Positions 1 to 5,906 are shown, numbered from the stretch's first letter. The stretch is 6,887 nt of DNA from an uncultured Clostridia bacterium (GCA_937892655.1 CALBJC010000156.1:1-6887), one strand, 5' to 3'. The notes: generated by a model not told the origin, from the letters alone. Translations and numbers: made by a program.

Positions 1-2
1 GT

Positions 3-287
3 TTCTGGAGAGATGTGAATGTAACGGATTTTAGCGAAGCAAATTTTGTAGAATATAGTTTGGATATGCCACTGCCGGAGACTGTAGAGGATTCTATGCC
101 GGAAAATGCAGATTGGCCGAGATTGGAACAACCAGAGCCGGTTGCATCAGTACAAAAAGAAATCATAGAGGATGCGGAGCAGGAATCTTTGCATACCATG
201 GAAATTCCGATGCGCAATGTTTTTCCTTCATATACTATGGAAGACATTTGGCAGAATTTTAAGAGAACCAAAGAACTCAATCGTTAA
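3..287 (+). CDS. Unrecognised acidic protein, 3' part only; C-terminus altered by the clpX junction
   Basis: I do not recognise this protein. The frame is already open at the left edge (codons from base 3), so the GTG at 15 is probably an internal valine and the true start lies outside the window. The visible ~94 residues are rich in Glu, Asp and Pro (for example PLPETVEDSMPENADWP), with no membrane segment and no catalytic motif I can name; this looks like a linker or an acidic tail. The last eight or so residues (about KRTKELNR) are encoded by clpX sequence read out of frame, so the natural C-terminus is probably missing and the stop at 285-287 is accidental. Hand-counted GC for bases 1-260 is about 42%, against about 36% for the adjoining clpX stretch 301-480, a modest shift that fits a different origin. 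That the frame is really coding is inferred from its length and non-random composition. Confidence 0.4.
   Translation, partial: FWRDVNVTDFSEANFVEYSLDMPLPETVEDSMPENADWPRLEQPEPVASVQKEIIEDAEQESLHTMEIPMRNVFPSYTMEDIWQNFKRTKELNR
250..265. other. Junction between unrelated sequence and the clpX 3' end
   Basis: ClpX similarity begins suddenly at about base 256-265 (I-L-x-E-P-K-N-S). Left of this point no frame shows the ClpX sequence that should precede it, such as the sensor-1 region or the GRxP motif. The unknown ORF on the left runs straight through the point and dies 20-30 bases later. The exact base cannot be fixed: the IL residues at 256-261 match the family but could be chance. No inverted repeats, target duplication or integrase site are visible around it. 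It is either a real recombination or insertion boundary, or a chimeric assembly join. Confidence 0.65.
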
Positions 288-525
288 ACAATATACTAAG
301 TTGTTTTCTTATGATAACATTGAGCTTGAGTTTGAAGAAGATGCGTTAAGAGAGATTGCTAAGAAAGCAATTGAACAAAAAACCGGTGCCAGAGGTTTGC
401 GTTCGATTATTGAAGGCATACTTATGGATTCTATGTTCAACACTCCATCAGACGATAAAATCAAGAGAGTTATCGTTACAGCTGAGTGTGTTAAAGATGG
501 CAAAGAACCCAAGATAGTTAAGTAA
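256..525 (+). pseudogene. clpX: ATP-dependent Clp protease ATP-binding subunit ClpX, C-terminal fragment (5' truncated)
   Basis: ClpX is the AAA+ unfoldase that feeds substrates to the ClpP protease in the cytoplasm. Only the last ~86-89 residues of a protein that is normally about 420 long are present, from EPKNSIVKQYTKLF to the stop at 523-525. This is the C-terminal small AAA+ subdomain. It includes the KKAIEQKTGARGLRSI stretch carrying the sensor-2 arginine of the GARGLRS motif, which contacts nucleotide in this family. The zinc-binding N-domain, Walker A and B motifs, pore loops and sensor 1 are all absent. The frame stays open back to an ATG at 172, but residues encoded there do not resemble ClpX, so that start is not biological. 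If the left junction is an assembly error, this is simply the 3' end of an intact clpX. Otherwise it is a dead remnant and another copy would be expected, since ClpX is near-universal. Transcription would end at the hairpin just downstream. Confidence 0.85.
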
Positions 526-529
526 TAAC

Positions 530-564
530 AAAAACTCCCGAGAGCAGTATTCTCGGGAGTTTTT
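530..564. terminator. Bidirectional intrinsic terminator between clpX and metA
   Basis: A perfect 14-bp stem pairs 530-543 (AAAAACTCCCGAGA) with 551-564 (TCTCGGGAGTTTTT) around a 7-base loop at 544-550. The GC-rich core is followed by a T-run on the plus strand, and because the stem begins with A's it is also followed by a T-run on the minus strand. It lies 5 bases after the clpX stop and 4 bases before the last base of the metA stop codon, so it can end transcription of both convergent genes. Confidence 0.92.
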
Positions 565-567
565 AGT

Positions 568-1494
568 TTATCTGATATTCTTTAAATCTTCAAGGTTGTA
601 TGGCGTTAACTGGTAAACGCAATAGTTGAGCCAGTTTGAATACATAAGATTTGCGTGACCGCACCAATTAAAATAAGGAGGTAACTGGTCATTGTTATCA
701 GGAAAGTAATTCTTAGGCATCTGAATATCAAGACCTTTATTTAAATCTCTGAAGTATTCACCAGCTAAAGTCATTCTGTCATATTCAGAATGACCAGTAA
801 TAAAGAATTTTCTGTTTGCCTGATCGCAAACCAAGTATACGCCACTTTCTTCAGAAGTTGAAAGAACCTCAAGATCAGGTATCTTTTCAATATCTTCAAG
901 CTTAACTTCTGTATGTCTTGAGTGGGGAACTAAGAAAATGTCATCAAAGCCCTTTAACATAGGGTGAGTACTGGAACGAACAGTGTGTTCAAAAACGCCG
1001 AACATCTTTTTAGGTAAATGATACTTAGGGACGCCATAATGGTAGTAAAGACCTGCTTGCGCACCCCAGCAAATATGGATAGTTGAAAAAACGTGAGTTT
1101 TAGTCCACTCCATTATTTCACAAAGCTCATCCCAATAATCAACATCCTCGAATTCAAGATGCTCAATAGGTGCACCGGTAATGATCATACCATCGTAATG
1201 ATTATTCTTGATTTCAGGGAAGGTTTTATAGAATGTAAGCATATGCTCTTCTGATGTGTTTTTAGATTTATGTGAAGAAACCTGAACAAGCTCAATGTCA
1301 ACCTGTAAAGGCGTGTTACTTAACAAACGTAGAAGCTGAGTTTCTGTTTCAATTTTCTTTGGCATTAAGTTAAGAATAGCTATTTTAAGTGGTCTAATAT
1401 CCTGATGTTCGGCACGGTCAGATGTCATAACGAATACATTTTCATTAATAAGCGTCTGAAAGGCTGGTAATTTATCTGAAATTCTAATCGGCAT
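568..1494 (-). CDS. metA: Homoserine O-acetyltransferase MetA (MetAA type)
   Basis: MetA transfers an acyl group from acyl-CoA to the hydroxyl of L-homoserine, the first committed step of methionine synthesis, in the cytoplasm. The protein is 308 residues, normal for the family, and starts MPIRISDKLPA, the usual N-terminus. The ATG at 1494 is chosen because GGAGA lies 6 bases upstream; a longer frame from 1533 would begin upstream of the -10 box. Visible active-site residues, matching E. coli numbering exactly, are nucleophile Cys142 (HICWGAQAG) and the GHSEY motif with His235 and Glu237. Residue 111 is Glu (TGAPIEHLEF). In this family Glu111 is known to favour acetyl-CoA, and Gly111 succinyl-CoA, so the product is predicted to be O-acetylhomoserine. 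The gene stands alone, convergent with clpX and divergent from thyX, with its own promoter. It has no room for a long riboswitch leader. Confidence 0.97.
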   Translation of the reverse strand: MPIRISDKLPAFQTLINENVFVMTSDRAEHQDIRPLKIAILNLMPKKIETETQLLRLLSNTPLQVDIELVQVSSHKSKNTSEEHMLTFYKTFPEIKNNHYDGMIITGAPIEHLEFEDVDYWDELCEIMEWTKTHVFSTIHICWGAQAGLYYHYGVPKYHLPKKMFGVFEHTVRSSTHPMLKGFDDIFLVPHSRHTEVKLEDIEKIPDLEVLSTSEESGVYLVCDQANRKFFITGHSEYDRMTLAGEYFRDLNKGLDIQMPKNYFPDNNDQLPPYFNWCGHANLMYSNWLNYCVYQLTPYNLEDLKNIR

Positions 1495-1500
1495 AATATA

Positions 1501-1505
1501 TCTCC
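1501..1505 (-). promoter_or_regulatory. metA ribosome binding site that fixes the start
   Basis: On the minus strand GGAGA sits 6 bases before the ATG at 1494. The in-frame ATG at 1533 has no such element and would place the start before the predicted transcription start, so 1494 is preferred. Confidence 0.8.
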
Positions 1506-1523
1506 ATTCATATATAATATTTA

Positions 1524-1552
1524 AGTATATCACAAACAGAAAAAATATACAA
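1524..1552 (-). promoter_or_regulatory. Predicted sigma-A-type promoter of metA
   Basis: Reading the minus strand, TTGTAT (1552-1547) and TATACT (1529-1524) are separated by exactly 17 bases, a good match to the vegetative -35/-10 consensus. Transcription would begin near 1517, leaving a leader of only about 20-25 bases before the ATG. A SAM riboswitch or T-box, common before methionine genes in Bacillota, does not fit in that leader, so control must come from a DNA-binding regulator or post-translationally. Confidence 0.65.
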
Positions 1553-1589
1553 GATTATTCCGAAAATACTTTGTTAATAGAAATTTTTA

Positions 1590-1618
1590 TTGACCTTTTT
1601 GCAGAAAAATGGTATGAT
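1590..1618 (+). promoter_or_regulatory. Predicted sigma-A-type promoter of the thyX operon
   Basis: TTGACC (1590-1595) and TATGAT (1613-1618) are separated by exactly 17 bases, each one mismatch from consensus. Transcription would begin near 1625, giving a leader of about 45 bases before thyX. It is divergent from the metA promoter, with about 37 bases between the two -35 boxes, so one bound regulator could affect both. No convincing operator palindrome is visible between them. Confidence 0.75.
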
Positions 1619-1670
1619 ATTATAGAATAGTTATGTGATTTCTTAAAATAAGAAGGGAAGACAAAATACG

Positions 1671-2441
1671 ATGAAAGTAACTTTACTCGCTCATACTCCT
1701 GAACCGGAAAAGCTAATTGCTGCAGCTGCAAAGCTTTGCTATGCAAGTGCAGATATTGATACAGTTTTAGATGGCCTTACTGAAGAAAAGATTACCAGCT
1801 TTTTGAATATGCTTTCGGATATAGGTCATGAAAGTCCTATTGAGCATATTACTTTCACTTTTGGTATTGAAGGCGTTTCCCGTGCTTTGCTTGCTCAGAT
1901 CACACGTCATAGAATTGCATCCTTTTCTGTACAGAGTCAGAGATATGTTGAGGAGAAGGATTTTCAGTTTGTTACTCCTCCTGAGATAGCAAGTAATCCT
2001 GAAGCTCTCGAAATTTTCAATCAGCAGATGAATAGCGCAATTACTACATATAATAAGCTTACTGAAATTCTTAAAGCTAAACATTATGAAACATTCTTAT
2101 CTACAGGCATCGATGAAAAGCAGGCTATGCAGAAGGCTACTAAAAAGGCTATCGAGGATGCACGTTTTGTTCTTCCTAACGCTTGTGATACGAAGATGAT
2201 TGTTACTATGAATGCACGTTCACTTTTGAATTTCTTTAAGCTCAGATGTTGTCACAGAGCACAGTGGGAAATTAAAGCTGTAGCAGACAGAATGCTTGAA
2301 GAAGTATGTAAGGTTGCTCCTACAGTATTTAAAAATGCAGGACCTGCCTGTGTCAAGGGCGCTTGTGCTGAAGGTAAAATGACTTGTGGAAAAATGCTCG
2401 AAGTAAGAGAGTTTTATAAGAATATGAAAGGTAACATCTGA
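1671..2441 (+). CDS. thyX: Flavin-dependent thymidylate synthase ThyX
   Basis: ThyX makes dTMP from dUMP using methylene-THF as carbon donor and FAD/NADPH as reductant. It releases THF, unlike ThyA, which releases dihydrofolate. The 256-residue protein carries the diagnostic RHRX7S motif: RHR at 79-81 and Ser89, within RHRIASFSVQSQRY. The C-terminal half has the family's ARSLLNFFKLRCCHRAQWEI stretch (182-201), part of the nucleotide-binding side. The last 35 residues hold Cys227, Cys232 and Cys239 in an AGPACVKGACAEGKMTCGK tail. From memory such a tail is common in clostridial ThyX; its role is unknown to me. The ATG at 1671 is preceded by purine-rich AGAAGGGAAG at 1651-1660, with rather long spacing. 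It is the first gene of the six-gene run, and the next start is 3 bases after its stop. No thyA is visible in the window. Confidence 0.97.
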   Translation: MKVTLLAHTPEPEKLIAAAAKLCYASADIDTVLDGLTEEKITSFLNMLSDIGHESPIEHITFTFGIEGVSRALLAQITRHRIASFSVQSQRYVEEKDFQFVTPPEIASNPEALEIFNQQMNSAITTYNKLTEILKAKHYETFLSTGIDEKQAMQKATKKAIEDARFVLPNACDTKMIVTMNARSLLNFFKLRCCHRAQWEIKAVADRMLEEVCKVAPTVFKNAGPACVKGACAEGKMTCGKMLEVREFYKNMKGNI

Positions 2442-2444
2442 TTT

Positions 2445-3365
2445 ATGTTGGATTTTAAACCTTTAAATGTTTCTGACAGAGAATGGGTCAATGGTGCAAT
2501 AAAAGAGTCCGGATTTATGATTTGTGAGTCCTCTTTTGCAAATAATGTTGCGTGGCAAAGGCTAAATAACACAAAAGCCTGTAAATGTGATGAATTCTGT
2601 ATTTTAAAATCTCAGTCTGGTGACGAGTTTTATTATGACTTCCCATTTGGTCTGAATGTCAACTCATCTTATGATGATTGTAAAAGAGCATTAGATTATA
2701 TCTTTTCTGATGCAAAAGAGAATGGTTATAATAAAGCGGTTATAACCTCGGTAACTGAGGAGTTTTTGCCTCTTTTTGAAAGCTTTTATGCGGGTTTATA
2801 CACATGTTCAACCGATGAAGCTCATGATGATTATATTTATCTTTCTGCAGATTTGATTGAGCTTAAAGGGAAAAAATATCATTCAAAAAGAAATCATATT
2901 GCAAATTTCAAAAAGAATAATTGGCGATTTGAACGTATAAACAGTACAAATATTGATGATGCTTTTGTTTATACAATAGGCGTTTATAACTCTCTTGATG
3001 ATGATAAGCCTTTATCTACAATTGCTGAACAGTATGCTATCAACACCTATTTTACGCATTTTGATGAGCTTGAATTGTGTGGCGGAATTTTATATATGAA
3101 TGACGAAATTGTGGCTGTTACAATCGGTGAACGTTTAAATGATGAAACATTTGTTGTTCATATTGAAAAGGCTGAAAAGAATGTAAATGGTGCTTATCCA
3201 ACAATTTGCAATGAGTTTTTAAAAGAATTTGCTACTGATTACAAATACATAAACAGGGAAGAGGATCTGGGCATTGAAGGCTTGAGAAAGTCTAAAATGT
3301 CATATTACCCTTGTTTTAAAATTAAGAAATATACTCTTACATTCAATATGGAGGATTTAAAATAA
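2445..3365 (+). CDS. DUF2156 / LPG-synthase-C-like protein (GNAT-fold acyl or aminoacyl transferase-like)
   Basis: The C-terminal half resembles the phosphatidylglycerol lysyltransferase C-terminal domain (DUF2156, PF09924), the catalytic part of MprF-type enzymes that move an amino acid from aminoacyl-tRNA to a lipid. Supporting stretches are KGKKYHSKRNHIANFKK (141-157), GGILYMNDEIVAVTIGE (213-229), HIEKAEKNVNGAYPTICNEF (239-258) and the closing INREEDLGIEGLRKSKMSYY (269-288), a typical signature of this family. At 306 residues it has no membrane segment, so it is a soluble standalone protein and not an MprF flippase-synthase; its real substrate is unknown. The N-terminal ~135 residues may be a second, degenerate GNAT-like half (inference). 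ATG at 2445 follows the thyX stop by 3 bases, with AAAGGTAA upstream inside thyX. The stop shares one base with the next start. Confidence 0.85.
   Translation: MLDFKPLNVSDREWVNGAIKESGFMICESSFANNVAWQRLNNTKACKCDEFCILKSQSGDEFYYDFPFGLNVNSSYDDCKRALDYIFSDAKENGYNKAVITSVTEEFLPLFESFYAGLYTCSTDEAHDDYIYLSADLIELKGKKYHSKRNHIANFKKNNWRFERINSTNIDDAFVYTIGVYNSLDDDKPLSTIAEQYAINTYFTHFDELELCGGILYMNDEIVAVTIGERLNDETFVVHIEKAEKNVNGAYPTICNEFLKEFATDYKYINREEDLGIEGLRKSKMSYYPCFKIKKYTLTFNMEDLK
3350..3354 (+). promoter_or_regulatory. Ribosome binding site of the DJ-1 family gene
   Basis: GGAGG lies inside the end of the DUF2156 gene, 10 bases before the ATG at 3365. The upstream stop and the start overlap as TAATG, so re-initiation by the same ribosome is likely. 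Confidence 0.75.
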
Positions 3366-3907
3366 TGATATATTGTTTTTTAGCAAACGGTTTTGAAGAG
3401 GTTGAAGCGTTGACTCCTGTAGATTGCCTGAGAAGATGCGAGCTTGAAGTTAAAACTGTCGGTATTGGTTCAAATATAATTACAGGCTCACATGGCATTT
3501 CAGTTTTAACTGATTTGGTTGGTGAAGAAATTAACCTTGATGAAAATCTTGATATGATTATTCTTCCTGGCGGTATGCCCGGAACTCTTAACCTGGAGGC
3601 TTCTGTTATCGTTAAGAGTGCAATTAACTATTGTATTGATAATAATAAAATCATTGGTGCAATATGTGCTGCACCTTCAATTCTTGGTCATATGGGACTG
3701 CTTGATGGTAAGAAAGCAACTTGTTTTCCAGGATTTGAAGATCAGCTTTTTGGTGCTGATGTTTGTTCAGATCTTGCTTGTTGTGATGGTAATATAATAA
3801 CAGCTAAAGGTGCAGGCGCTGCATTGCAATTCAGTTATAAGCTTATCGAAAAGCTGATTTCAAAAGAGCGTGCTGATATTCTTATGGGTTCACTTCAATG
3901 CAGATAA
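3365..3907 (+). CDS. DJ-1/PfpI family protein (YajL/ThiJ-like)
   Basis: This is a 180-residue single-domain protein of the DJ-1 branch of the DJ-1/PfpI superfamily, a cytoplasmic flavodoxin-like fold. Visible family marks are the N-terminal FLANGFEEVEALTPVDCLRR with conserved Glu14, the LPGGMPG turn (67-73), and the nucleophile elbow AICAAPSIL with Cys101. The closing KGAGAALQFSYKLIEKL corresponds to the RGPGT...F motif of DJ-1. Glu14 and Cys101 correspond to Glu18 and Cys106 of human DJ-1. Reported activities in the family include chaperone, oxidative-stress sensing and glyoxalase or deglycase function, and which applies here cannot be read from sequence. Databases often call such proteins ThiJ or '4-methyl-5-thiazole monophosphate biosynthesis', a historical misnomer. 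The gene overlaps the upstream stop by 1 base and the downstream start by 10 bases. Confidence 0.93.
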   Translation: MIYCFLANGFEEVEALTPVDCLRRCELEVKTVGIGSNIITGSHGISVLTDLVGEEINLDENLDMIILPGGMPGTLNLEASVIVKSAINYCIDNNKIIGAICAAPSILGHMGLLDGKKATCFPGFEDQLFGADVCSDLACCDGNIITAKGAGAALQFSYKLIEKLISKERADILMGSLQCR

Positions 3908-4488
3908 GCAATATCACTGAGCAAAAAAGATTGTTGAGATCTAAGTATAAAGCTATCAGAATTTCAAATATTGATAATAAGTGCGCATCTGATGTTGAGG
4001 TTTTTAATAATATTGTTTCGTCAGGATTGTTGCTTGACATCAGTCGTGTATTTGTTTATGTTTCAACTGAAATTGAGGTGGATACAAAAAATCTGATTAC
4101 TTGGCTTTTTGAAAGAAATGTCGAAGTGGTTGTTCCTAAATGTGATCCAAAATCCTGCGAAATGAGGTTTTATCTTATTTCTTCTTTCGATGATTTAGAA
4201 TCGGGTAACTACAATATTTTAGAACCTGATATTAAGAAGTGTGTGTTGGCTGATAATGTTGATAAAGCTATATGTATTGTTCCGGGATTATCTTTTGATA
4301 AGAACGGATTCAGACTTGGCTTTGGAAAAGGATATTATGACAGATTTTTAGCTGATTTTAAAGGAATAAAAATTGGCTTATGTTATGAGAACTGTGTATC
4401 TGATAGTCTTCCTCGTGACGAGTATGATATATCTGTAGACTTTTTGATTACTGAAAAACGTATAGTAAAATTTGATAAGGAGGTCTAA
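3898..4488 (+). CDS. 5-formyltetrahydrofolate cyclo-ligase (methenyl-THF synthetase)
   Basis: This enzyme uses ATP to convert 5-formyl-THF, an inhibitory storage form, into 5,10-methenyl-THF, returning it to the active one-carbon pool. The 196-residue protein has the family's N-terminal basic helix (QKRLLRSKYKAIR, 9-21), the VYVSTEIEVDT strand (53-63), and the diagnostic VPGLSFDKNGFRLGFGKGYY (128-147) followed by DRF. The GFGKGYYD loop binds ATP. The closing LPRDEYDISVDFLITE (171-186) is also typical, though Tyr176 sits where His is more usual. Start ATG 3898 overlaps the DJ-1 stop by 10 bases and has no strong Shine-Dalgarno, so it probably depends on coupled re-initiation. It shares the folate pool with ThyX at the head of the operon. 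E. coli calls this gene ygfA/fau; I leave the symbol blank because usage differs in Bacillota. Confidence 0.96.
   Translation: MQISNITEQKRLLRSKYKAIRISNIDNKCASDVEVFNNIVSSGLLLDISRVFVYVSTEIEVDTKNLITWLFERNVEVVVPKCDPKSCEMRFYLISSFDDLESGNYNILEPDIKKCVLADNVDKAICIVPGLSFDKNGFRLGFGKGYYDRFLADFKGIKIGLCYENCVSDSLPRDEYDISVDFLITEKRIVKFDKEV
4477..4484 (+). promoter_or_regulatory. Strong ribosome binding site that fixes the mltG start
   Basis: AAGGAGGT lies 5 bases before the ATG at 4490, a full match to the anti-Shine-Dalgarno. It rules out the upstream in-frame TTG at 4472, which would place the ribosome binding site inside the gene. It is the strongest site in the operon. Confidence 0.88.
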
Positions 4489-4489
4489 A

Positions 4490-5899
4490 ATGGATATCAA
4501 AGATTTTGATTTGAATGAAATTGAATCAAATAATAGCAATCGTACTGAATCAGTATCAGATGATGAAATTGATGCTATTTTAGCTTCAGTAAATAATAAA
4601 GTAGTAAATGAAGATAATGATGATTCTATTCAGAATGTGTCTGATTCAGATGATATGAATGATGAAATGACAGCTTCTTCTGGTGATTCTGAAGAATCCG
4701 AAAATACAGAAGATAATGAATCTGATGAATCGGCAGAAGCTCAAAAATTTGAAATCAATATTCAGTATGAAGATGATGAATTTGAGAGTGAAGATTTTGA
4801 AGATGATGATTATGATGATAAACCAAAGCGTCGTCGCAGGAAGGTTGTGCAGGGCGCTAACAACAGTGTCTTTGGCGGATTGCTATTAATTATTATCATT
4901 CTTTGCTTATCAGGTCTTATTGCGCTTACAGGTATTACTGTTGGTAAAGATATTCTTGGATTTGGCGATTCTTCAAATACAATTACAATTAATATTCCAG
5001 AAGGTTCTACACCTAATGAAATAGCACAGATTCTTCACGATGAAGGAATTATTCAGTTTACTGACGTATTTATGTTCATAGTAAAGCTGAGTGACGGAAA
5101 CACTATGTATCCTGGTGACATTGAACTATCTTCAAACATGAGTTACGAAGCTATTATTAATCGACTTTGCACAATGAGAGAAGAAAAGCCTGTTGCAAAG
5201 ATAACTTTCCCTGAAGGTATCAGATTGTATGAAGCTGCACAGCTTCTTGAACAAAATGGTGTTTGTAGCGCTGCTGATTTCATCTATACATTTAATAATA
5301 CTGTGTATGGCTATGATTTTGAGGATATGGTTGAAAGCAATAAGCTTGAATTCTACAAGATGGAAGGCTATTTGTTCCCTGATACCTATGAATTCTATCT
5401 GGGGGATTCTGCCTACAACGTTGCTAAAAAGTTCAAAGCAAACTTTGCTTCAAAGGTAAACTATAATATGCTCGACAGAGCGCAGCAACTGGGATATTCA
5501 CTTGATGAAGTAATTACTCTTGCTTCAATTGTTCAGATGGAAGCAGGAGAAGAAAGTGAAATGAAAATGGTTGCATCTGTATTTATCAACAGACTTAATA
5601 ATTCAGCTGAATTCCCAAGACTTCAGTCTGATACTACTGATAATTATGTAAATGAAATTATTAAGCCAAATTCTTCAATTGCTTATCAGGAAATGTATGA
5701 TGCTTATGACACTTATATTGGCTTAGGATTACCGCCTGGACCAATCTGTAACCCGGGTATTGAAGCAATAGAAGCGGTTTTATATCCTGAAAAGACCGAT
5801 TACTATTATTTCTGTTCAAATATTGAAACCCGTGAATTTTTCTACGCAAAAACGCTGGCTGAACATAATGAAAATCTCAAGCTTGCAAATCTTGCGTAA
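4490..5899 (+). CDS. mltG: Endolytic transglycosylase MltG (YceG-like) with long acidic cytoplasmic tail
   Basis: MltG cuts nascent peptidoglycan glycan strands within the chain at the outer face of the membrane and is thought to set strand length. The protein is 469 residues from the ATG at 4490. Residues 1-112 are disordered-looking and strongly acidic (by hand count 43 Asp/Glu). KRRRRK at 113-118 is followed by one membrane segment at about 128-152, so the tail is cytoplasmic and the enzyme extracellular. A LysM-like part starts near TINIPEGSTPNEIAQIL. The catalytic YceG domain shows YLFPDTYEF (294-302), ASIVQMEAG (345-353), the NRLN...LQSDTT stretch, GLPPGPICNPG (413-423) and KTLAEHN (454-460). 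In ASIVQMEA the second Glu (351) is kept while the first common Glu is Gln349. The gene follows the cyclo-ligase stop by 1 base and is followed 17 bases later by a U32 gene, as near B. subtilis yrrL. At about 470 aa it is longer than the ~340 aa E. coli protein, mainly because of the tail. Confidence 0.95.
   Translation: MDIKDFDLNEIESNNSNRTESVSDDEIDAILASVNNKVVNEDNDDSIQNVSDSDDMNDEMTASSGDSEESENTEDNESDESAEAQKFEINIQYEDDEFESEDFEDDDYDDKPKRRRRKVVQGANNSVFGGLLLIIIILCLSGLIALTGITVGKDILGFGDSSNTITINIPEGSTPNEIAQILHDEGIIQFTDVFMFIVKLSDGNTMYPGDIELSSNMSYEAIINRLCTMREEKPVAKITFPEGIRLYEAAQLLEQNGVCSAADFIYTFNNTVYGYDFEDMVESNKLEFYKMEGYLFPDTYEFYLGDSAYNVAKKFKANFASKVNYNMLDRAQQLGYSLDEVITLASIVQMEAGEESEMKMVASVFINRLNNSAEFPRLQSDTTDNYVNEIIKPNSSIAYQEMYDAYDTYIGLGLPPGPICNPGIEAIEAVLYPEKTDYYYFCSNIETREFFYAKTLAEHNENLKLANLA
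4730..4826 (+). repeat. Low-complexity GAT/GAA-rich tract in the mltG 5' region
   Basis: The stretch is dominated by GAT, GAA and GAG codons and encodes runs such as EDDEFESEDFEDDDYDD. It is an imperfect trinucleotide-rich tract and not a perfect tandem repeat. Because units are codon-sized, length changes would keep the frame and only lengthen or shorten the acidic tail. Confidence 0.6.
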
Positions 5900-5901
5900 C
5901 T

Positions 5902-5906
5902 GGAGG
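5902..5906 (+). promoter_or_regulatory. Ribosome binding site of the U32-family gene
   Basis: GGAGG lies 10 bases before the ATG at 5917, in the 17-base gap after the mltG stop. No promoter or terminator fits in that gap, so the gene is transcribed with mltG. Confidence 0.75.

Noticed and set aside
172..525. An intact small ClpX-like gene starting at ATG 172
   Set aside because: Residues encoded from 172 to about 255 have no ClpX resemblance and are the shadow of the left-hand ORF. Only codons from about 256 match ClpX, so this start is an accident of the join.
1495..1533. A 13-residue N-terminal extension of MetA from the ATG at 1533
   Set aside because: It lies upstream of the predicted -10 box and transcription start and has no ribosome binding site. 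The family N-terminus MPIRI begins at 1494 behind GGAGA.
1556..1568. TATT-N5-AATA imperfect palindrome as an operator between metA and thyX
   Set aside because: Arms of 4 bases in very AT-rich DNA are expected by chance; there is not enough to call a binding site.
1495..1670. SAM riboswitch or T-box in the metA leader
   Set aside because: The predicted leader is only 20-25 bases, and no hairpin-antiterminator pair is visible on the minus strand before metA.
1767..2084. Minus-strand open frame within thyX
   Set aside because: It lies wholly inside the well-supported thyX coding sequence, has no ribosome binding site or recognisable motif, and is an antisense shadow.
3365..3907. Thiamine biosynthesis enzyme (ThiJ)
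   Set aside because: The protein is a DJ-1 family member by its Glu14/Cys101 elbow. The thiamine label is historical, and no thiamine genes are nearby.
4472..4489. TTG start for mltG at 4472
   Set aside because: The AAGGAGGT at 4477-4484 is correctly spaced for the ATG at 4490 and would be inside the gene if TTG 4472 were used.
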